NCBI RefSeq assembly: GCF_029714205.1
Contig: NZ_CP121648.1
Location: 1,922,001 to 1,986,000 of the forward strand
Reading direction: 5' to 3'
Length of the DNA stretch: 64,000 nucleotides
Source of the DNA: Methylobacterium sp. CB376
GTDB taxonomy: Bacteria > Pseudomonadota > Alphaproteobacteria > Rhizobiales > Beijerinckiaceae
The position numbers and the translations under genes were made by a program. Below, in pieces: positions 28,051-38,577 of this stretch; the stretch's first letter is position 1; every line of letters starts with the position of its first letter. The notes beneath the pieces were generated by a model. It saw only the letters and a list, made by a program, of their open reading frames with translations, did not search any database and had not been told where the DNA came from.

Positions 28051-29034
28051 TCAGCGCCCCCGCGCCGGCCGGGTCGAGGCGAGGAGCATCAGCCCGGCCG
28101 CGCCCATCACCGCCCCGACCGTGCTGAGCGCCCGCGCCGAGGGCAGGCCCTTGCGGGCGCGCCAGCCGCCGCTGGTCCGCGGCTGCTCGGGCCGCGGCGC
28201 GCGGATCGCCCCGTGCGTGACGGGCGCCGGGCGCGCCCGGTCGAGGGCGGCGTGGATCGCCATGCCCATCAGGTGCTCGGTCGGCCCGGGGGCGAGGGCG
28301 TAGGCGGCCTGGGCGAGGCGGGCGGGCCAGCCGACCGCGACCTCGTCGTGCGGGTGGCGCGCGAGGTGCACGAAGGTCTCGGCGACGTCCTCGGGCGCGT
28401 AGACCAGCGGCCCGGTATCGATGCGCCGCCCCGAGACGTTGGCCCCGTGCTCCAGGCCGGGCGTGTCGACCATGGCGGGGAAGACCGAGCAGACGTGGAT
28501 CCCCGGGTGGCGGCGCAGCTCCTGGCGCAGGCTCGCCGTGAAGCCGCGCAGCCCGAACTTGCTCGCCGTGTAGGCCGCCGCGAAGGGCGCGGGGGCCCAG
28601 CCGCCGAGGGAGATGGTGGTGATGAGCGTGCCGCGGCCCTGGCGCAGGAAGTAGGGCAGGGCGGCGTAGGCGCCGTAGACTCCGCCGAGGAGGTTGATCT
28701 CGATCGTGCGGCGGTGGAGGTCGAGGGGCGCGTCCTGGAACGGGCCGAAAACGCCGGTGCCCGCGTTGTTGATCCAGACGTCGAGGCGCCCGAAGGACTC
28801 GTGCGCCGCGCGGGCGAGGCGCTCGACCGCCTCCGGGTCGGTGACGTCGGTGGGCACCGCCACGGCCTCGCCGCCGCGATCCCGGCACTCCCGTGCCAGC
28901 TCCTCCAGCGCCTCGCGGCGCCGGCTGGCGAGGGCGAGGCGGGCGCCGCGGCCCGCGAAGGCGAGGGAGGCCGCGCGCCCGATGCCGCTCGAGGCGCCGG
29001 TGATCACCACCGTGGCGTGGCGCAGGTCGGTCAT
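28051..29034 (-). CDS. Short-chain dehydrogenase/reductase with C-terminal membrane anchor
   Basis: 327 residues. Rossmann motif TGASSGIG near residue 12, NNAG, and catalytic YTASKFG place it in the classical SDR family. The long C-terminal extension ends with a hydrophobic stretch GAVMGAAGLMLLA, a likely single membrane anchor, as in SDRs acting on lipophilic substrates. Start 29034 (MTDLRHATVV) has a GGAGG site; the frame opens ten codons earlier. Substrate unknown. Confidence 0.85.
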   Translation of the reverse strand: MTDLRHATVVITGASSGIGRAASLAFAGRGARLALASRRREALEELARECRDRGGEAVAVPTDVTDPEAVERLARAAHESFGRLDVWINNAGTGVFGPFQDAPLDLHRRTIEINLLGGVYGAYAALPYFLRQGRGTLITTISLGGWAPAPFAAAYTASKFGLRGFTASLRQELRRHPGIHVCSVFPAMVDTPGLEHGANVSGRRIDTGPLVYAPEDVAETFVHLARHPHDEVAVGWPARLAQAAYALAPGPTEHLMGMAIHAALDRARPAPVTHGAIRAPRPEQPRTSGGWRARKGLPSARALSTVGAVMGAAGLMLLASTRPARGR

Positions 29035-29101
29035 GCGGGCCTCCGGGTCGGGGGGTGTCGCCACGCAACCCCCGGCCGGAGCCGATGTTCCGCCGGGCCG
29101 C

Positions 29102-29902
29102 TCAGGTCCGCGTGACGAGATCCGCCGGCAGGTCGCGGCCGTGGAACTTGCGGAAGAGCGCGGTCAGGCGCCCGCTCGCCATGTTGCTGCGCACCCAGTC
29201 GTTGAGCCAGTCCTTGAGCCGGTCCTCGCCCTGCGGCAGGGCGATGCCGAGGTTGAGCTCGCTCTGCACGAACTTGGTCTCGAAGGGCCGGTCGGCGCGC
29301 TTCTCGTTCATCACCGCCACCACCGCCTCCTGGGTCGAGACGAGGTCGACCTGGCCCGACACCGCCGCGGTGATCAGCGTGGCGTCGTCCTCGAAGCGGA
29401 CGATCTCGGCGCCCTTGGCGTTCTGGGTCACCAGCATGTCGTTCACGGTGGCCCGGGTCACGCCGATGCGCTTGCCGACGATGTCCGGGTAGCCCTTCAC
29501 GGCGAGGGCCGGCACGCCGGCCACCACGATGTTGAGGGTGGCGTAGGGCACCGTGAAGTCGATGACCTTCTTGCGCTCGGGCGTGACCGCGAGGCTCGCC
29601 ACCAGGATGTCGGCCTTGCGGGTCTGGATGGTCGGGACGCGCGCCGCGTTGGTGATCTGGATCAGGTCGAGGTCGGCGCCGAGGTCCTGGGCGATCAGCT
29701 TGGCGGTCTCGACGTCGGAGCCGGTGGGCTGGAGGTTCTGGTCGATGAAGGCGAAGCGCGGGATGCCGATCGCCACCGCGATGCGGATCCGCTTCGCCTT
29801 GCGGACGGCGTCGAGGCTGTCGGCGCGGACCAGCGAGGTCGAGGCGGAGAGGCAGGCGGCGGCGAGGGCGAGGGCCGCGCCGCGGCGGGTCAGGTCGGTC
29901 AT
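29102..29902 (-). CDS. Polar-amino-acid-type ABC transporter substrate-binding protein
   Basis: 266 residues: signal peptide (hydrophobic ALALAAACLSAS, cleavage near RADS), then an SBP family 3 periplasmic fold, including DFTVPYATLNIVV and GVTRATVNDMLV. It delivers solute to the two permeases at 30777-32129. Although this family usually binds amino acids, the gene sits in a run with KduI, KduD and GntR genes, so a uronate-derived or related acid is possible. Last gene of the minus-strand operon, 171 bases after the ATPase gene. Confidence 0.87.
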   Translation of the reverse strand: MTDLTRRGAALALAAACLSASTSLVRADSLDAVRKAKRIRIAVAIGIPRFAFIDQNLQPTGSDVETAKLIAQDLGADLDLIQITNAARVPTIQTRKADILVASLAVTPERKKVIDFTVPYATLNIVVAGVPALAVKGYPDIVGKRIGVTRATVNDMLVTQNAKGAEIVRFEDDATLITAAVSGQVDLVSTQEAVVAVMNEKRADRPFETKFVQSELNLGIALPQGEDRLKDWLNDWVRSNMASGRLTALFRKFHGRDLPADLVTRT

Positions 29903-30000
29903 GGGTGTTCCTCCTTGGTGGTTCGTTCGGGCCCGCCCCGGCGGGGCGGGACGCCCGTCCCGCTCGACGCGAGACGCGTCGGGGGCGTGCGGGTCGGGTG

Positions 30001-30073
30001 CGGATGTCGGCTTCGCGCACGCGCCGCGCAGGCTTGTGATGCGCTGTCGGGACGTGATCGCCCGGACAGCGCA

Positions 30074-30077
<4 letters not shown>
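30001..30077. repeat. Palindromic intergenic element, partial copy 3, with hairpin
   Basis: Begins CGGATGTCGG and continues GCGCCGCGCAGGC, as in the right half of the element at 3361-3432, then a hairpin with perfect 13-base arms GTGATGCGCTGTC (30036-30048) and complement (30065-30077). The same order (conserved tail, then a variable hairpin) is seen in copy 1. The hairpin covers the stop codon of the ATPase gene, and could reduce transcription into the binding-protein gene. Confidence 0.65.
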
Positions 30078-30776
<699 letters not shown>

Positions 30777-30802
<26 letters not shown>

Positions 30803-31442
30803 GGAGTTTCCTTTCGAGCCTGCGGCTCCAGCGCGACAGCGGGTAGCAGAGGGCGAAGTACAGGGCGCCCGCCAGCCCGAAGACAAGGAAAGGCTGGAAG
30901 ATCGAGTTGTTGATGAGCTGGCTCGCCCGGGTCAGCTCGACGAAGCCGACCACCGAGGCGAGCGAGGTGCTCTTGAGCACCTGCACGAAGAACCCGACGG
31001 TGGGCGGCACCGCGATGCGGGCGGCCTGGGGCAGGATCACGTCCACGAGCGCCTGCCAGCGCGACAGGGCGAGGCACTCGGCCGCCTCACCCTGCGTGCG
31101 CGGCACCGCCTCGACGCAGCCCCGCCAGATCTCGCCCAGGAAGGCGCTGCAATAGACCATCAGCGAGATCGCCGCGGCGACCAGGGGCGACAGCTCCACC
31201 CCGATCACGCCGAGCCCGAAATAGACGCAGAACAGCAGGATCAGCAGCGGCAGGCCCTGGATCACCTGCACGTACGCGAAGGCGAGGCGGCGCACCCAGC
31301 GGGCGCGGGCGATGCGCAGGAGCATCACCCCGAATCCCGCGAGGCTGCCCAGCAGGAAGGCGAGGGCCGTCAGCACGACCGTCCAGCCGACGCCCTCCAG
31401 CAGGAAGACGAGGTGGTTGAGGGAGAAGCCGCCCATCCGCAT
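30777..31442 (-). CDS. Polar-amino-acid-type ABC transporter permease
   Basis: 221 residues, His/Glu/Gln/Arg-type permease: several membrane helices, and the cytoplasmic EAA loop GEAAECLALSRWQALVDVIL near residues 118-137. It pairs with the next permease as a heterodimeric channel. Three bases separate it from the upstream permease gene; its 3' end overlaps the ATPase gene. Confidence 0.9.
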
Positions 31443-31445
31443 CCC

Positions 31446-32129
31446 CTACAGGGCCGTGCCGAGCCGGCGCCGGCGCGGGAACAGGATCTGGGCCAGCGCG
31501 TGGAAGGCGAGCTTCAGGAGCAGCGCCAGCAGCAGGTAGAGCACCGCCACCACCAAGTAGGTCTCGAAGCTGCGGAAGGTGATCGACGTGATGTTGTTGG
31601 CCACCGCGGTCAGTTCCTCGGCGGAGATCTGCGAGGTGACCGAGGAGGCGAGCATCATCAGCACGAACTGGCTGGTGAGCGCCGGGTAGACCCGCTCCAG
31701 GGCCGGGCGCAGGATGATGTCGCGGTAGATCTGGGCCCGGGTCAGCCCGAGCGCCTCGGCGGCCTCGACCTGGCCGGGCGGGATCGTGTCCATCCCCGCC
31801 CGGACGATCTCGCCCGTATAGGCCCCGACATTGACCACCAGGGTGAGGATCGCGGCGGTCAGGACCGGCAGGCGCAGGCCGGCGCTGGCGAGGCCGAAAT
31901 ACAGGAAGAAGACCTGGATCAGGTAGGGGGTGTTGCGGACCGTCTCCACGTAGCCGCCGCAGAGCCGCGACAGCCACGCCCGGGGGCTGCGCCGCCCGAC
32001 GGCGCAGAGGATGCCGATGAGCAGGCCGAGCACCGTCGCGACGGCCGTCATCTCAAGGGTGGTGAGCGCCCCCATCAGGAAGTCGGGCCAGTACTCGGCG
32101 AGGGCCTCGAAGTCGAAGCGGTAGCGCAT
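31446..32129 (-). CDS. Polar-amino-acid-type ABC transporter permease
   Basis: 227 residues, same family as the neighbour, with the EAA loop VEAAEALGLTRAQIYRDIIL and flanking membrane helices. The open frame runs further upstream through the KduD gene, but ATG 32129 (MRYRFDFEAL) gives the normal N-terminus and has GAGCAGGGG ahead of it. It starts 10 bases after the KduD stop, so transporter and uronate enzymes appear to be one transcript. Confidence 0.9.
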   Translation of the reverse strand: MRYRFDFEALAEYWPDFLMGALTTLEMTAVATVLGLLIGILCAVGRRSPRAWLSRLCGGYVETVRNTPYLIQVFFLYFGLASAGLRLPVLTAAILTLVVNVGAYTGEIVRAGMDTIPPGQVEAAEALGLTRAQIYRDIILRPALERVYPALTSQFVLMMLASSVTSQISAEELTAVANNITSITFRSFETYLVVAVLYLLLALLLKLAFHALAQILFPRRRRLGTAL

Positions 32130-32139
32130 CCCCTGCTCC

Positions 32140-32919
32140 TCAGCGCGCGAGCCAGCCGCCGTCGACCGGCAGCAGGATGCCGTGCACGTAATCCGCCGCC
32201 CGCGAGGCGAGGAAGACCGCCGCGCCGCCGAGATCCCGCGGCTCGCCCCAGCGCGCGGCCGGGATGCGGGCGAGGATCTGGCCGTTGCGCTCCGGGTCGG
32301 CCCGCAGCGGCGCCGTGTTGCTGGTGGCGAAGTAGCCGGGGGCGATCGCGTTGACGTTGATGCCGAGCGGCGCCCACTCATTCGCCATCAGGCGGGTGAG
32401 CCCGGCGAGCCCGCTCTTGGCCGCCGTGTAGGAGGCGATGCGGATGCCGCCCTGGAACGACATCATCGAGGCGACGTGGATGATCTTGCCGCCCTGGCCG
32501 TCGTCGCGCATGCGGCGGGCGAAGCCCTGCGACAGGAAGAACACCGCCTTCAGGTTCACGTCGAGGACCGCGTCCCACTCCTCCTGCGTGAAGTCGAGGG
32601 CGGCGGCGCGCCGGATCGTGCCGGCATTGTTGACCAGGATGTCGACCCGGCCCTCCTCGCTCGCCTCCGCGACGATGCGGGGGACGGGATCGAGGCTGGC
32701 GAGGTCGGCCCGGACGACCCCGACGCTTCGGCCCGTCGCCGCGATCGCCTCGCGCGTCTCGCCCATGTCCGAGCGGCCGACCGCCACGATGTCGGCGCCG
32801 GCCGCGGCGAGCGCGACCGCGATGCCCTGGCCGAGGCCGGTATTGGCGCCGGTCACCACGGCCCGGCGGCCGGTGAGGTCGAAGGGATGCGTCATGCGAT
32901 GCGTCATGCGATGCGTCAC
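32140..32919 (-). CDS. kduD: 2-deoxy-D-gluconate 3-dehydrogenase type SDR (KduD)
   Basis: 259 residues, SDR of the KduD subfamily: TGANTGLGQG, NNAGTIRR, SYTAAKSG, and GINVNAIAPGYFATSNT. KduD reduces the KduI product to 2-keto-3-deoxygluconate in pectin/uronate breakdown. The coding start is a 12-base tandem repeat (DTGACGCATCGC, D = G or A) giving MTHRMTHRMTHP, with GTG 32919, ATG 32907 and ATG 32895 as possible starts. GAGGGG about 7 bases before 32919 favours the longest form. It lies 11 bases after KduI. Confidence 0.88.
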   Translation of the reverse strand: MTHRMTHRMTHPFDLTGRRAVVTGANTGLGQGIAVALAAAGADIVAVGRSDMGETREAIAATGRSVGVVRADLASLDPVPRIVAEASEEGRVDILVNNAGTIRRAAALDFTQEEWDAVLDVNLKAVFFLSQGFARRMRDDGQGGKIIHVASMMSFQGGIRIASYTAAKSGLAGLTRLMANEWAPLGINVNAIAPGYFATSNTAPLRADPERNGQILARIPAARWGEPRDLGGAAVFLASRAADYVHGILLPVDGGWLAR

Positions 32920-32930
32920 GGCCCGTCCCC

Positions 32931-33794
32931 TCAGCGCAGGTCGTCCATCGCGACCATGTCCATGTCCGTGTAATCCTGGTTGTCGCCGCCCATCGCCCAG
33001 ATGAAGGCGTAGTGGCTGGTGCCGACCCCCGAATGGATCGACCAGCCCGGCGACAGGATCGCCTGCCCGTCCGCCACCACGAGGTGGCGGGTCTCGTGCG
33101 GCTCGCCCATCAGGTGGAAGACCCGCGCCTCGGCCGCGAGGTCGAAGTAGAGGTAGACCTCGGAGCGCCGGTCATGCGTGTGGCACGGCATGGTGTTCCA
33201 GGTGCTGCCGGGTTCGAGCTGGGTCAGGCCCATCACGAGCTGGCAGGACTCGCAGAGGCCCGGCAGGATGTACTGGCGGATCGTGCGCCGGTTGCTGGTC
33301 GCCTGGTCGCCGACCTGCATCGTGCGGGCGCGGTCCTGGGGGATGAGCGCGGTCGGATGCGGGGCGTGGGCCGGGGTGCTGACGAGGTAGAACTTCGCCG
33401 GACGCGCCGGGTCGAGGCTCTCGAACGCGACCTCGCCCGCGCCGCGTCCGACGTAGAGGGCGTCGCGCGGGCCGACCTCGTGGCCGCGGCCGCCGACGCG
33501 CACCAGGCCGGGGCCGCCGACATTGATCGTGCCGAGTTCGCGCCGGGCCAGGAACGACTCGGTGCCGAGCGCCCGCGGCGCCGGGAGGGGGAGGGGGCTC
33601 GCCCCGGGCATCGCGCCGCCGACCACGAGCCGGTCGATGTGGCTGTAGGTCAGCCGCACCTCGCCCACGGTGAAGAGCCGCTCGATCAGGAAGTGGCGGC
33701 GCAGGGTCTCGGTATCGAAGCCGCGCACCGCCTCCGGGTGGGCGACCTGGCGGATCTCGATCGCGGCGTCGGAGGGCGTCGTGGGGAGGGTCAT
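32931..33794 (-). CDS. kduI: 5-keto-4-deoxyuronate isomerase (KduI)
   Basis: 287 residues, near the normal family length of about 280. The zinc site is visible: MPCHTHDRRSEVYLYF supplies two His and a Glu, and GWSIHSGVG the third His, near residues 200-255. It isomerises 5-keto-4-deoxyuronate to 2,5-diketo-3-deoxygluconate, the step before KduD. The ATG overlaps the stop of the GntR gene (ATGA), so regulator and enzyme are co-translated. Confidence 0.93.
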   Translation of the reverse strand: MTLPTTPSDAAIEIRQVAHPEAVRGFDTETLRRHFLIERLFTVGEVRLTYSHIDRLVVGGAMPGASPLPLPAPRALGTESFLARRELGTINVGGPGLVRVGGRGHEVGPRDALYVGRGAGEVAFESLDPARPAKFYLVSTPAHAPHPTALIPQDRARTMQVGDQATSNRRTIRQYILPGLCESCQLVMGLTQLEPGSTWNTMPCHTHDRRSEVYLYFDLAAEARVFHLMGEPHETRHLVVADGQAILSPGWSIHSGVGTSHYAFIWAMGGDNQDYTDMDMVAMDDLR

Positions 33795-34567
33795 GCAGGC
33801 TCCGCGGAATCCGGGGGCGTCGCGCCGGCGGACATGTCGAAGAAGTCGGGGTTGAGCCCGGCGATGCCGCCGAGATCGGCGAGCAGGCCGTCGAGATGCG
33901 CGCTCATGGCGGCGCCGGCCCGGGCGGGATCGCGGTCCCGGATCGCGTCGCGCACGGCCGCGTGCTCGTCGAGGACGCGGGCGAGGCGCCCCGGCTGCGG
34001 CAGGGTGAGGCGGCGGAAGCGGTCGACCTGGATCTTCACCTGCTGCGTCAGCCGCCACAGGCCCGGATAGCCGGCGGCCTGGGCGATCGCGGCGTGGAAT
34101 TCCTCGTCGCGCTGGTGGAAGGTCTCGCGGTCCTCGGCCGCCGCCGCCTCGGTCATGGTGATCATCAGCCGGTCGAGGGCGGCGAGGTCGGGCGCGCGGG
34201 CCTGCTCGGCGGCGAGCCGCGCGCTCGCCTCCTCCAGCGCCCGGCGGATCACGATCACCTCGGGCAGGTCGCGATAGGGGATGCGGGCCACGTAGGTGCC
34301 CGCCTGCGGGAAGATCTCGACCAGGCCCTCGTCGGCGAGGCGCAGCACCGCCTCGTGGACCGGCGTGCGGCTCACGCCGTAGCGGGCGGCGATCGCCTTC
34401 TCGTTGATCGGCTGGCCCGGCAGCAGGGAGAGCGACGCGATGGCGGCACGCAGGTCCTGGCGGATCACCGCGGCGGCCGAGGGCGCGCGGGCCGGGCGCG
34501 GGGCGCTCGGCAAGCGGTTGCGCGCCTTGCGCAGCGGTGAGGTCGGATCGCGCGGCATCAGCTCCAT
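33791..34567 (-). CDS. GntR-family (FadR/FCD-type) regulator of the uronate operon
   Basis: 258 residues. Winged HTH around residues 30-95 (LPGQPINEKAIAARYGVSRT, then PVHEAVLRLADEGLV) followed by an all-helical FCD effector domain with acidic and His metal-ligand positions. First gene of the operon, overlapping KduI. By analogy with UxuR/ExuR/KdgR-like regulators it is inferred to repress the operon until a uronate derivative binds. Start at 34567 or three codons later is equally possible. Confidence 0.88.
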   Translation of the reverse strand: MELMPRDPTSPLRKARNRLPSAPRPARAPSAAAVIRQDLRAAIASLSLLPGQPINEKAIAARYGVSRTPVHEAVLRLADEGLVEIFPQAGTYVARIPYRDLPEVIVIRRALEEASARLAAEQARAPDLAALDRLMITMTEAAAAEDRETFHQRDEEFHAAIAQAAGYPGLWRLTQQVKIQVDRFRRLTLPQPGRLARVLDEHAAVRDAIRDRDPARAGAAMSAHLDGLLADLGGIAGLNPDFFDMSAGATPPDSAEPA

Positions 34568-34690
34568 CCCTCGCCCGCCGCCGCTTGCCGCGCCGGTCCC
34601 GGAGGGCTCCCTGGGACCGGACCTTAAACTGATATATTAGATTTGCAAGCCCGCCGGAGCGGCTCCGTTCCCCGGTTTCGCGTGCCCCGG
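34568..34690. promoter_or_regulatory. Upstream region of the uronate operon with an AT-rich island
   Basis: In otherwise GC-rich DNA, 34622-34646 is AT-rich and contains the near-palindrome CTGATATATTAG (34630-34641). It lies about 65 bases upstream of the GntR start, a fitting place for a promoter and an autoregulatory operator. The operator role is inferred from position only. Confidence 0.4.
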
Positions 34691-35413
34691 TCAGGACGCG
34701 GCGACGTCGTCCGGGGTGAAGGACAGGGCGGTGAGCAGCGTGACGGCGAGCCGCCCGCCCGCCACGCCCGGGTCGGCGGCCAGGAGGGACTCGGCCTCCT
34801 CCCGGCTGGCGACGTCGATGAGGCCGAAGCCGAGCACCTCGGCGCCGTCCAGGAGCGCGGTCACGTGGGTGAGCGGGCCGTCGCGCAGGAGCGTGGTCAT
34901 GGCGCGGGCGTGCTCCCATTGCAGCGGCGCCGTCGCGGGGTCGTCGTAGCGGGGGCCGCGGGTGATCAGGAAGGCGAGGCCCGGGGCCCGGCCCCGCAGC
35001 AGCCCCTGCAGGGCCGCGTCCGTGACCGGGCCCTCGCGGCGGGGCGCGACGGGGGAATGCAGCCCGAGGCGGTTGCCCTCCGGGTCGCGGAAGATCACCA
35101 CCTCGCCCGCCTCCCCGGACAGGACCGTTCTGGGGGTGAGGATCGTGCCGCCGAGCGGGGCGACCCGCCGCGCCGCGGCGTCGAGGCGGCCGCCGGCGTC
35201 GAGGTAGATCAGCGCCCCGTCCGACGATGGCGCGTAGCCCGCGCCCTGCACCAGGGCGCCGCGGTTGCGGCGGTCCCGGGTCGGGACCATCGCGCAGGTC
35301 AGGGGCCCGCAGGAGAATTCGACCAGGCGCGTCTCCAGCAGGCCCTCGTAGAAGGCGCGGGCGCGGGCCATGTCGGCGACGGGGATCTCGATCCAGTTCG
35401 AGAGGTGGTTCAT
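34691..35413 (-). CDS. VOC-superfamily protein with C-terminal YCII-like domain
   Basis: 240 residues. N-terminal half is a glyoxalase/bleomycin-resistance-type (VOC) domain: NWIEIPVADMARARAFYEGL, ending with VVIFRDPEGNRLGLHS near residue 120. C-terminal half resembles the small YCII/dimeric barrel family (ARAMTTLLRDGPLTHV, then AESLLAADPGVAGGRL). The enzymatic reaction is unknown. It follows an AraC-family gene by 47 bases on the same strand and may be its partner. Confidence 0.75.
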   Translation of the reverse strand: MNHLSNWIEIPVADMARARAFYEGLLETRLVEFSCGPLTCAMVPTRDRRNRGALVQGAGYAPSSDGALIYLDAGGRLDAAARRVAPLGGTILTPRTVLSGEAGEVVIFRDPEGNRLGLHSPVAPRREGPVTDAALQGLLRGRAPGLAFLITRGPRYDDPATAPLQWEHARAMTTLLRDGPLTHVTALLDGAEVLGFGLIDVASREEAESLLAADPGVAGGRLAVTLLTALSFTPDDVAAS

Positions 35414-35460
35414 CGCGGCGTCCTCGTGGGAAACGCCGGGATCATGCCGGGGCGCCGGCC

Positions 35461-36357
35461 TCAGGGATTGGACGTTTGGGAAGCGGGGCCGCCCTCGGGC
35501 GCCCGGTAGAAGATCTGCCCGAACTCGTTGCCGAGTTCGGCGAAGCGGCCCGGCGCGATCCCGGCGAAGCGCCGGAACTGCCGGATGAAGTGCGACTGGT
35601 CGCAGAAGCGGTCGAGGGCGTCGTCGCGCAGGCGCTCCGCCGAGCCGTGCCGGCTGAAGGCCCGGTAGAGCTGCTCGAAGGCGAGCACGCTGCCGAGGCG
35701 CTTGGGCGCGAGGCCGACATCGCGCCGGAACACCGCCGCGAGGTGGCGCCGCGAGTAGCCCGTCCGGGCCTCCAGGGTGGCGACGTCCATGCGGTAGCCG
35801 CTCGCCGCCATCAGGCGCAGCGCCTCGTCGGCGAGGCCCGGCCCGCGCCGGTCCGTGGCGAGGCAGCGCGCGACCAGGAAGGCGCGCAGGACGCGGGCGG
35901 CCTCCTCGGCGCTCGCCGCCTCGGCGAGCCGGCGCCTCAGCCGGTCGCCGCTCCGCCCGAGCACGTTGCCGACCGGCTCGATCGCCTGCGTGAGCTCGCC
36001 GAGCGGCAGGGTGAGGAAGCGGGACAGGCCGGCCGGCGTGAACTCGACGCCGATCGACACGGTGGGGACCGGCGCGGAGGAGATCACGGTCGGGGCGTCC
36101 CACTGGCCGATCAGGACCGCGTCGCCCTCCGCGTGGCAGCGGCGCCGCCCGCCGCCCTCGGCGGTCAGGCCGTTGCGCCAGGGCACGATCAGCTTGGCGC
36201 GCCCGTTCGGCACCACCACGCGCAGGTCCGAGGCCGGCAGCCCGCAGGGGCTCTCGAAGATCCACATCTGGTGGATCCACGGGCGGATCGGGGCGGGCAG
36301 GGCCAGGATCGTCAGGCGCAAGGCGGCCGGTCTCCCCGCCGCGGCGGGGCGCGGCAC
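35461..36357 (-). CDS. AraC-family transcriptional regulator
   Basis: About 298 residues with a C-terminal AraC domain (near 195-280): YSRRHLAAVFRRDVGLAPKR and CDQSHFIRQFRRFAGIAPGR. The N-terminal part (VVPNGRAKLIVPW) resembles the effector region common to environmental AraC regulators. The start is uncertain: ATG 36357 is the longest; a TTG near 36321 would drop a Pro/Ala-rich leader. Probably regulates the adjoining VOC gene. Confidence 0.82.
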   Translation of the reverse strand: MPRPAAAGRPAALRLTILALPAPIRPWIHQMWIFESPCGLPASDLRVVVPNGRAKLIVPWRNGLTAEGGGRRRCHAEGDAVLIGQWDAPTVISSAPVPTVSIGVEFTPAGLSRFLTLPLGELTQAIEPVGNVLGRSGDRLRRRLAEAASAEEAARVLRAFLVARCLATDRRGPGLADEALRLMAASGYRMDVATLEARTGYSRRHLAAVFRRDVGLAPKRLGSVLAFEQLYRAFSRHGSAERLRDDALDRFCDQSHFIRQFRRFAGIAPGRFAELGNEFGQIFYRAPEGGPASQTSNP

Positions 36358-36457
36358 CGCCGCAGCTTACCCCGGGTTCGCGACGGGCGCGTTGACGGCG
36401 GCCGGGCCGGGCGCCGGAGGCGCGAGGGCCGCGCGCGCTTGGCCGCGCGCGGTCCTC

Positions 36458-37215
36458 TCACGTCTTCAGCCGGTACCCCGTGCGGAACATCACGGTCACG
36501 AGGCCGAGGCAGATCCCCAGGAAGGCCAGCGCCATCGCGAGGCTCACCCCCAGGCTGACGTCGCCGTGGCCGTAGAAGCTCCAGCGGAAGCCGCTGATCA
36601 GGTACACGACCGGGTTGACGAGGCTGAGCGCCCGCCAGAACGGCGGCAGCATCTCGATCGAGTAGAAGCTGCCGCCCAGGAAGGTCAGCGGCGTGACGAT
36701 GAGGAGCGGCACCAGCTGCAGCTTCTCGAACCCGTCCGCCCACAGCCCGATCACGAAGCCGAACAGGCTGAAGGTGAAGGCGGTGAGGAGCAGGAACAGC
36801 ACCATGACGAGCGGGTGGTCGATGCGGATCGGCACGAACAGGGAGGCGGTCGCCAGGATGATGAGGCCGAGCAGGATCGACTTCGAGGCCGCCGCCCCGA
36901 CATAGCCGGCGACGATCTCGATCGGCGAGATCGGCGCCGAGAGGATCTCGTAGATGGTGCCGGAGAAGCGCGGGAAGTAGATGCCGAAGGAGGCGTTGGC
37001 GATGCTCTGCGTCAGCAGCGTGAGCATGATCAGCCCCGGCACGATGAAGGCGCCGTAGGGCACGCCCTCGATCACGGTCAGCCGCGAGCCGATCGCCGCG
37101 CCGAAGACCACGAAGTAGAGCGAGGTCGAGATCACCGGGGCGACGATGCTCTGCAGCAGCGTGCGGCGGGTGCGGGCCATCTCGAAACCGTAGATGGCGC
37201 GGATCGCGGGCCAGT

Positions 37216-37219
<4 letters not shown>
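36458..37219 (-). CDS. ABC-2 type transporter permease
   Basis: 253 residues with about six membrane helices and the ABC-2 membrane signature around [15 protein letters not shown] and [16 protein letters not shown]. Works with the ATPase gene upstream, which it overlaps by four bases (ATGA). Family members export drugs, polysaccharides or lipids; the substrate here is unknown. Confidence 0.9.
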
Positions 37220-38142
<923 letters not shown>

Positions 38143-38220
38143 CGCGCTCCGGCGGTTCTCCTGTGGCGGGCGCGATCTAGCACATCGCCTCGCGGCGGGC
38201 ATGGCCGGGCGGGAGGCGGA

Positions 38221-38577
38221 TCACAGGTGGATCACCCCGCGCCGCGCCGCGTGCGCCACCGCGTCCGTGCGGCCCGTCGCGTCGAGCTTGTCGAGGAGCG
38301 AGCCGACGTGGAACTTCGCCGTGTGGACCGAGATGCCGAGCCGCCGGGCGATGGCCTTGTTCGAGGCGCCCTCGGCGAGGAGGCCGAGCACCTCGATCTC
38401 CCGCGGCGTCAGCCCGGGATCGGGTGCCGGGCCGTTGCCGGGCGGCAGCGTCACCACCGCGTCCGCCGCCTCGCCCGGCCGCGCCAGGCGCAGGCCCGGC
38501 ACGTCCGCCAGCAGGGCGACCAGCCGGTCCGCGAGGTCCGGCTGCGCCACGGCGAGGGCGAGGACGACCTCGCTCAC
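38221..38577 (-). CDS. Small LuxR-type HTH regulator
   Basis: 118 residues. C-terminal LuxR HTH: LTPREIEVLGLLAEGASNKA followed by IARRLGISVHTAKFHVGSLL, residues about 55-115. The N-terminal half is short and lacks a complete receiver domain or obvious phosphoacceptor Asp. GTG 38577 overlaps the stop of the HtrA-like gene (GTGA), so it is translated with it. Suggests envelope-stress or output regulation linked to the HtrA pair, by inference. Confidence 0.8.
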   Translation of the reverse strand: MSEVVLALAVAQPDLADRLVALLADVPGLRLARPGEAADAVVTLPPGNGPAPDPGLTPREIEVLGLLAEGASNKAIARRLGISVHTAKFHVGSLLDKLDATGRTDAVAHAARRGVIHL

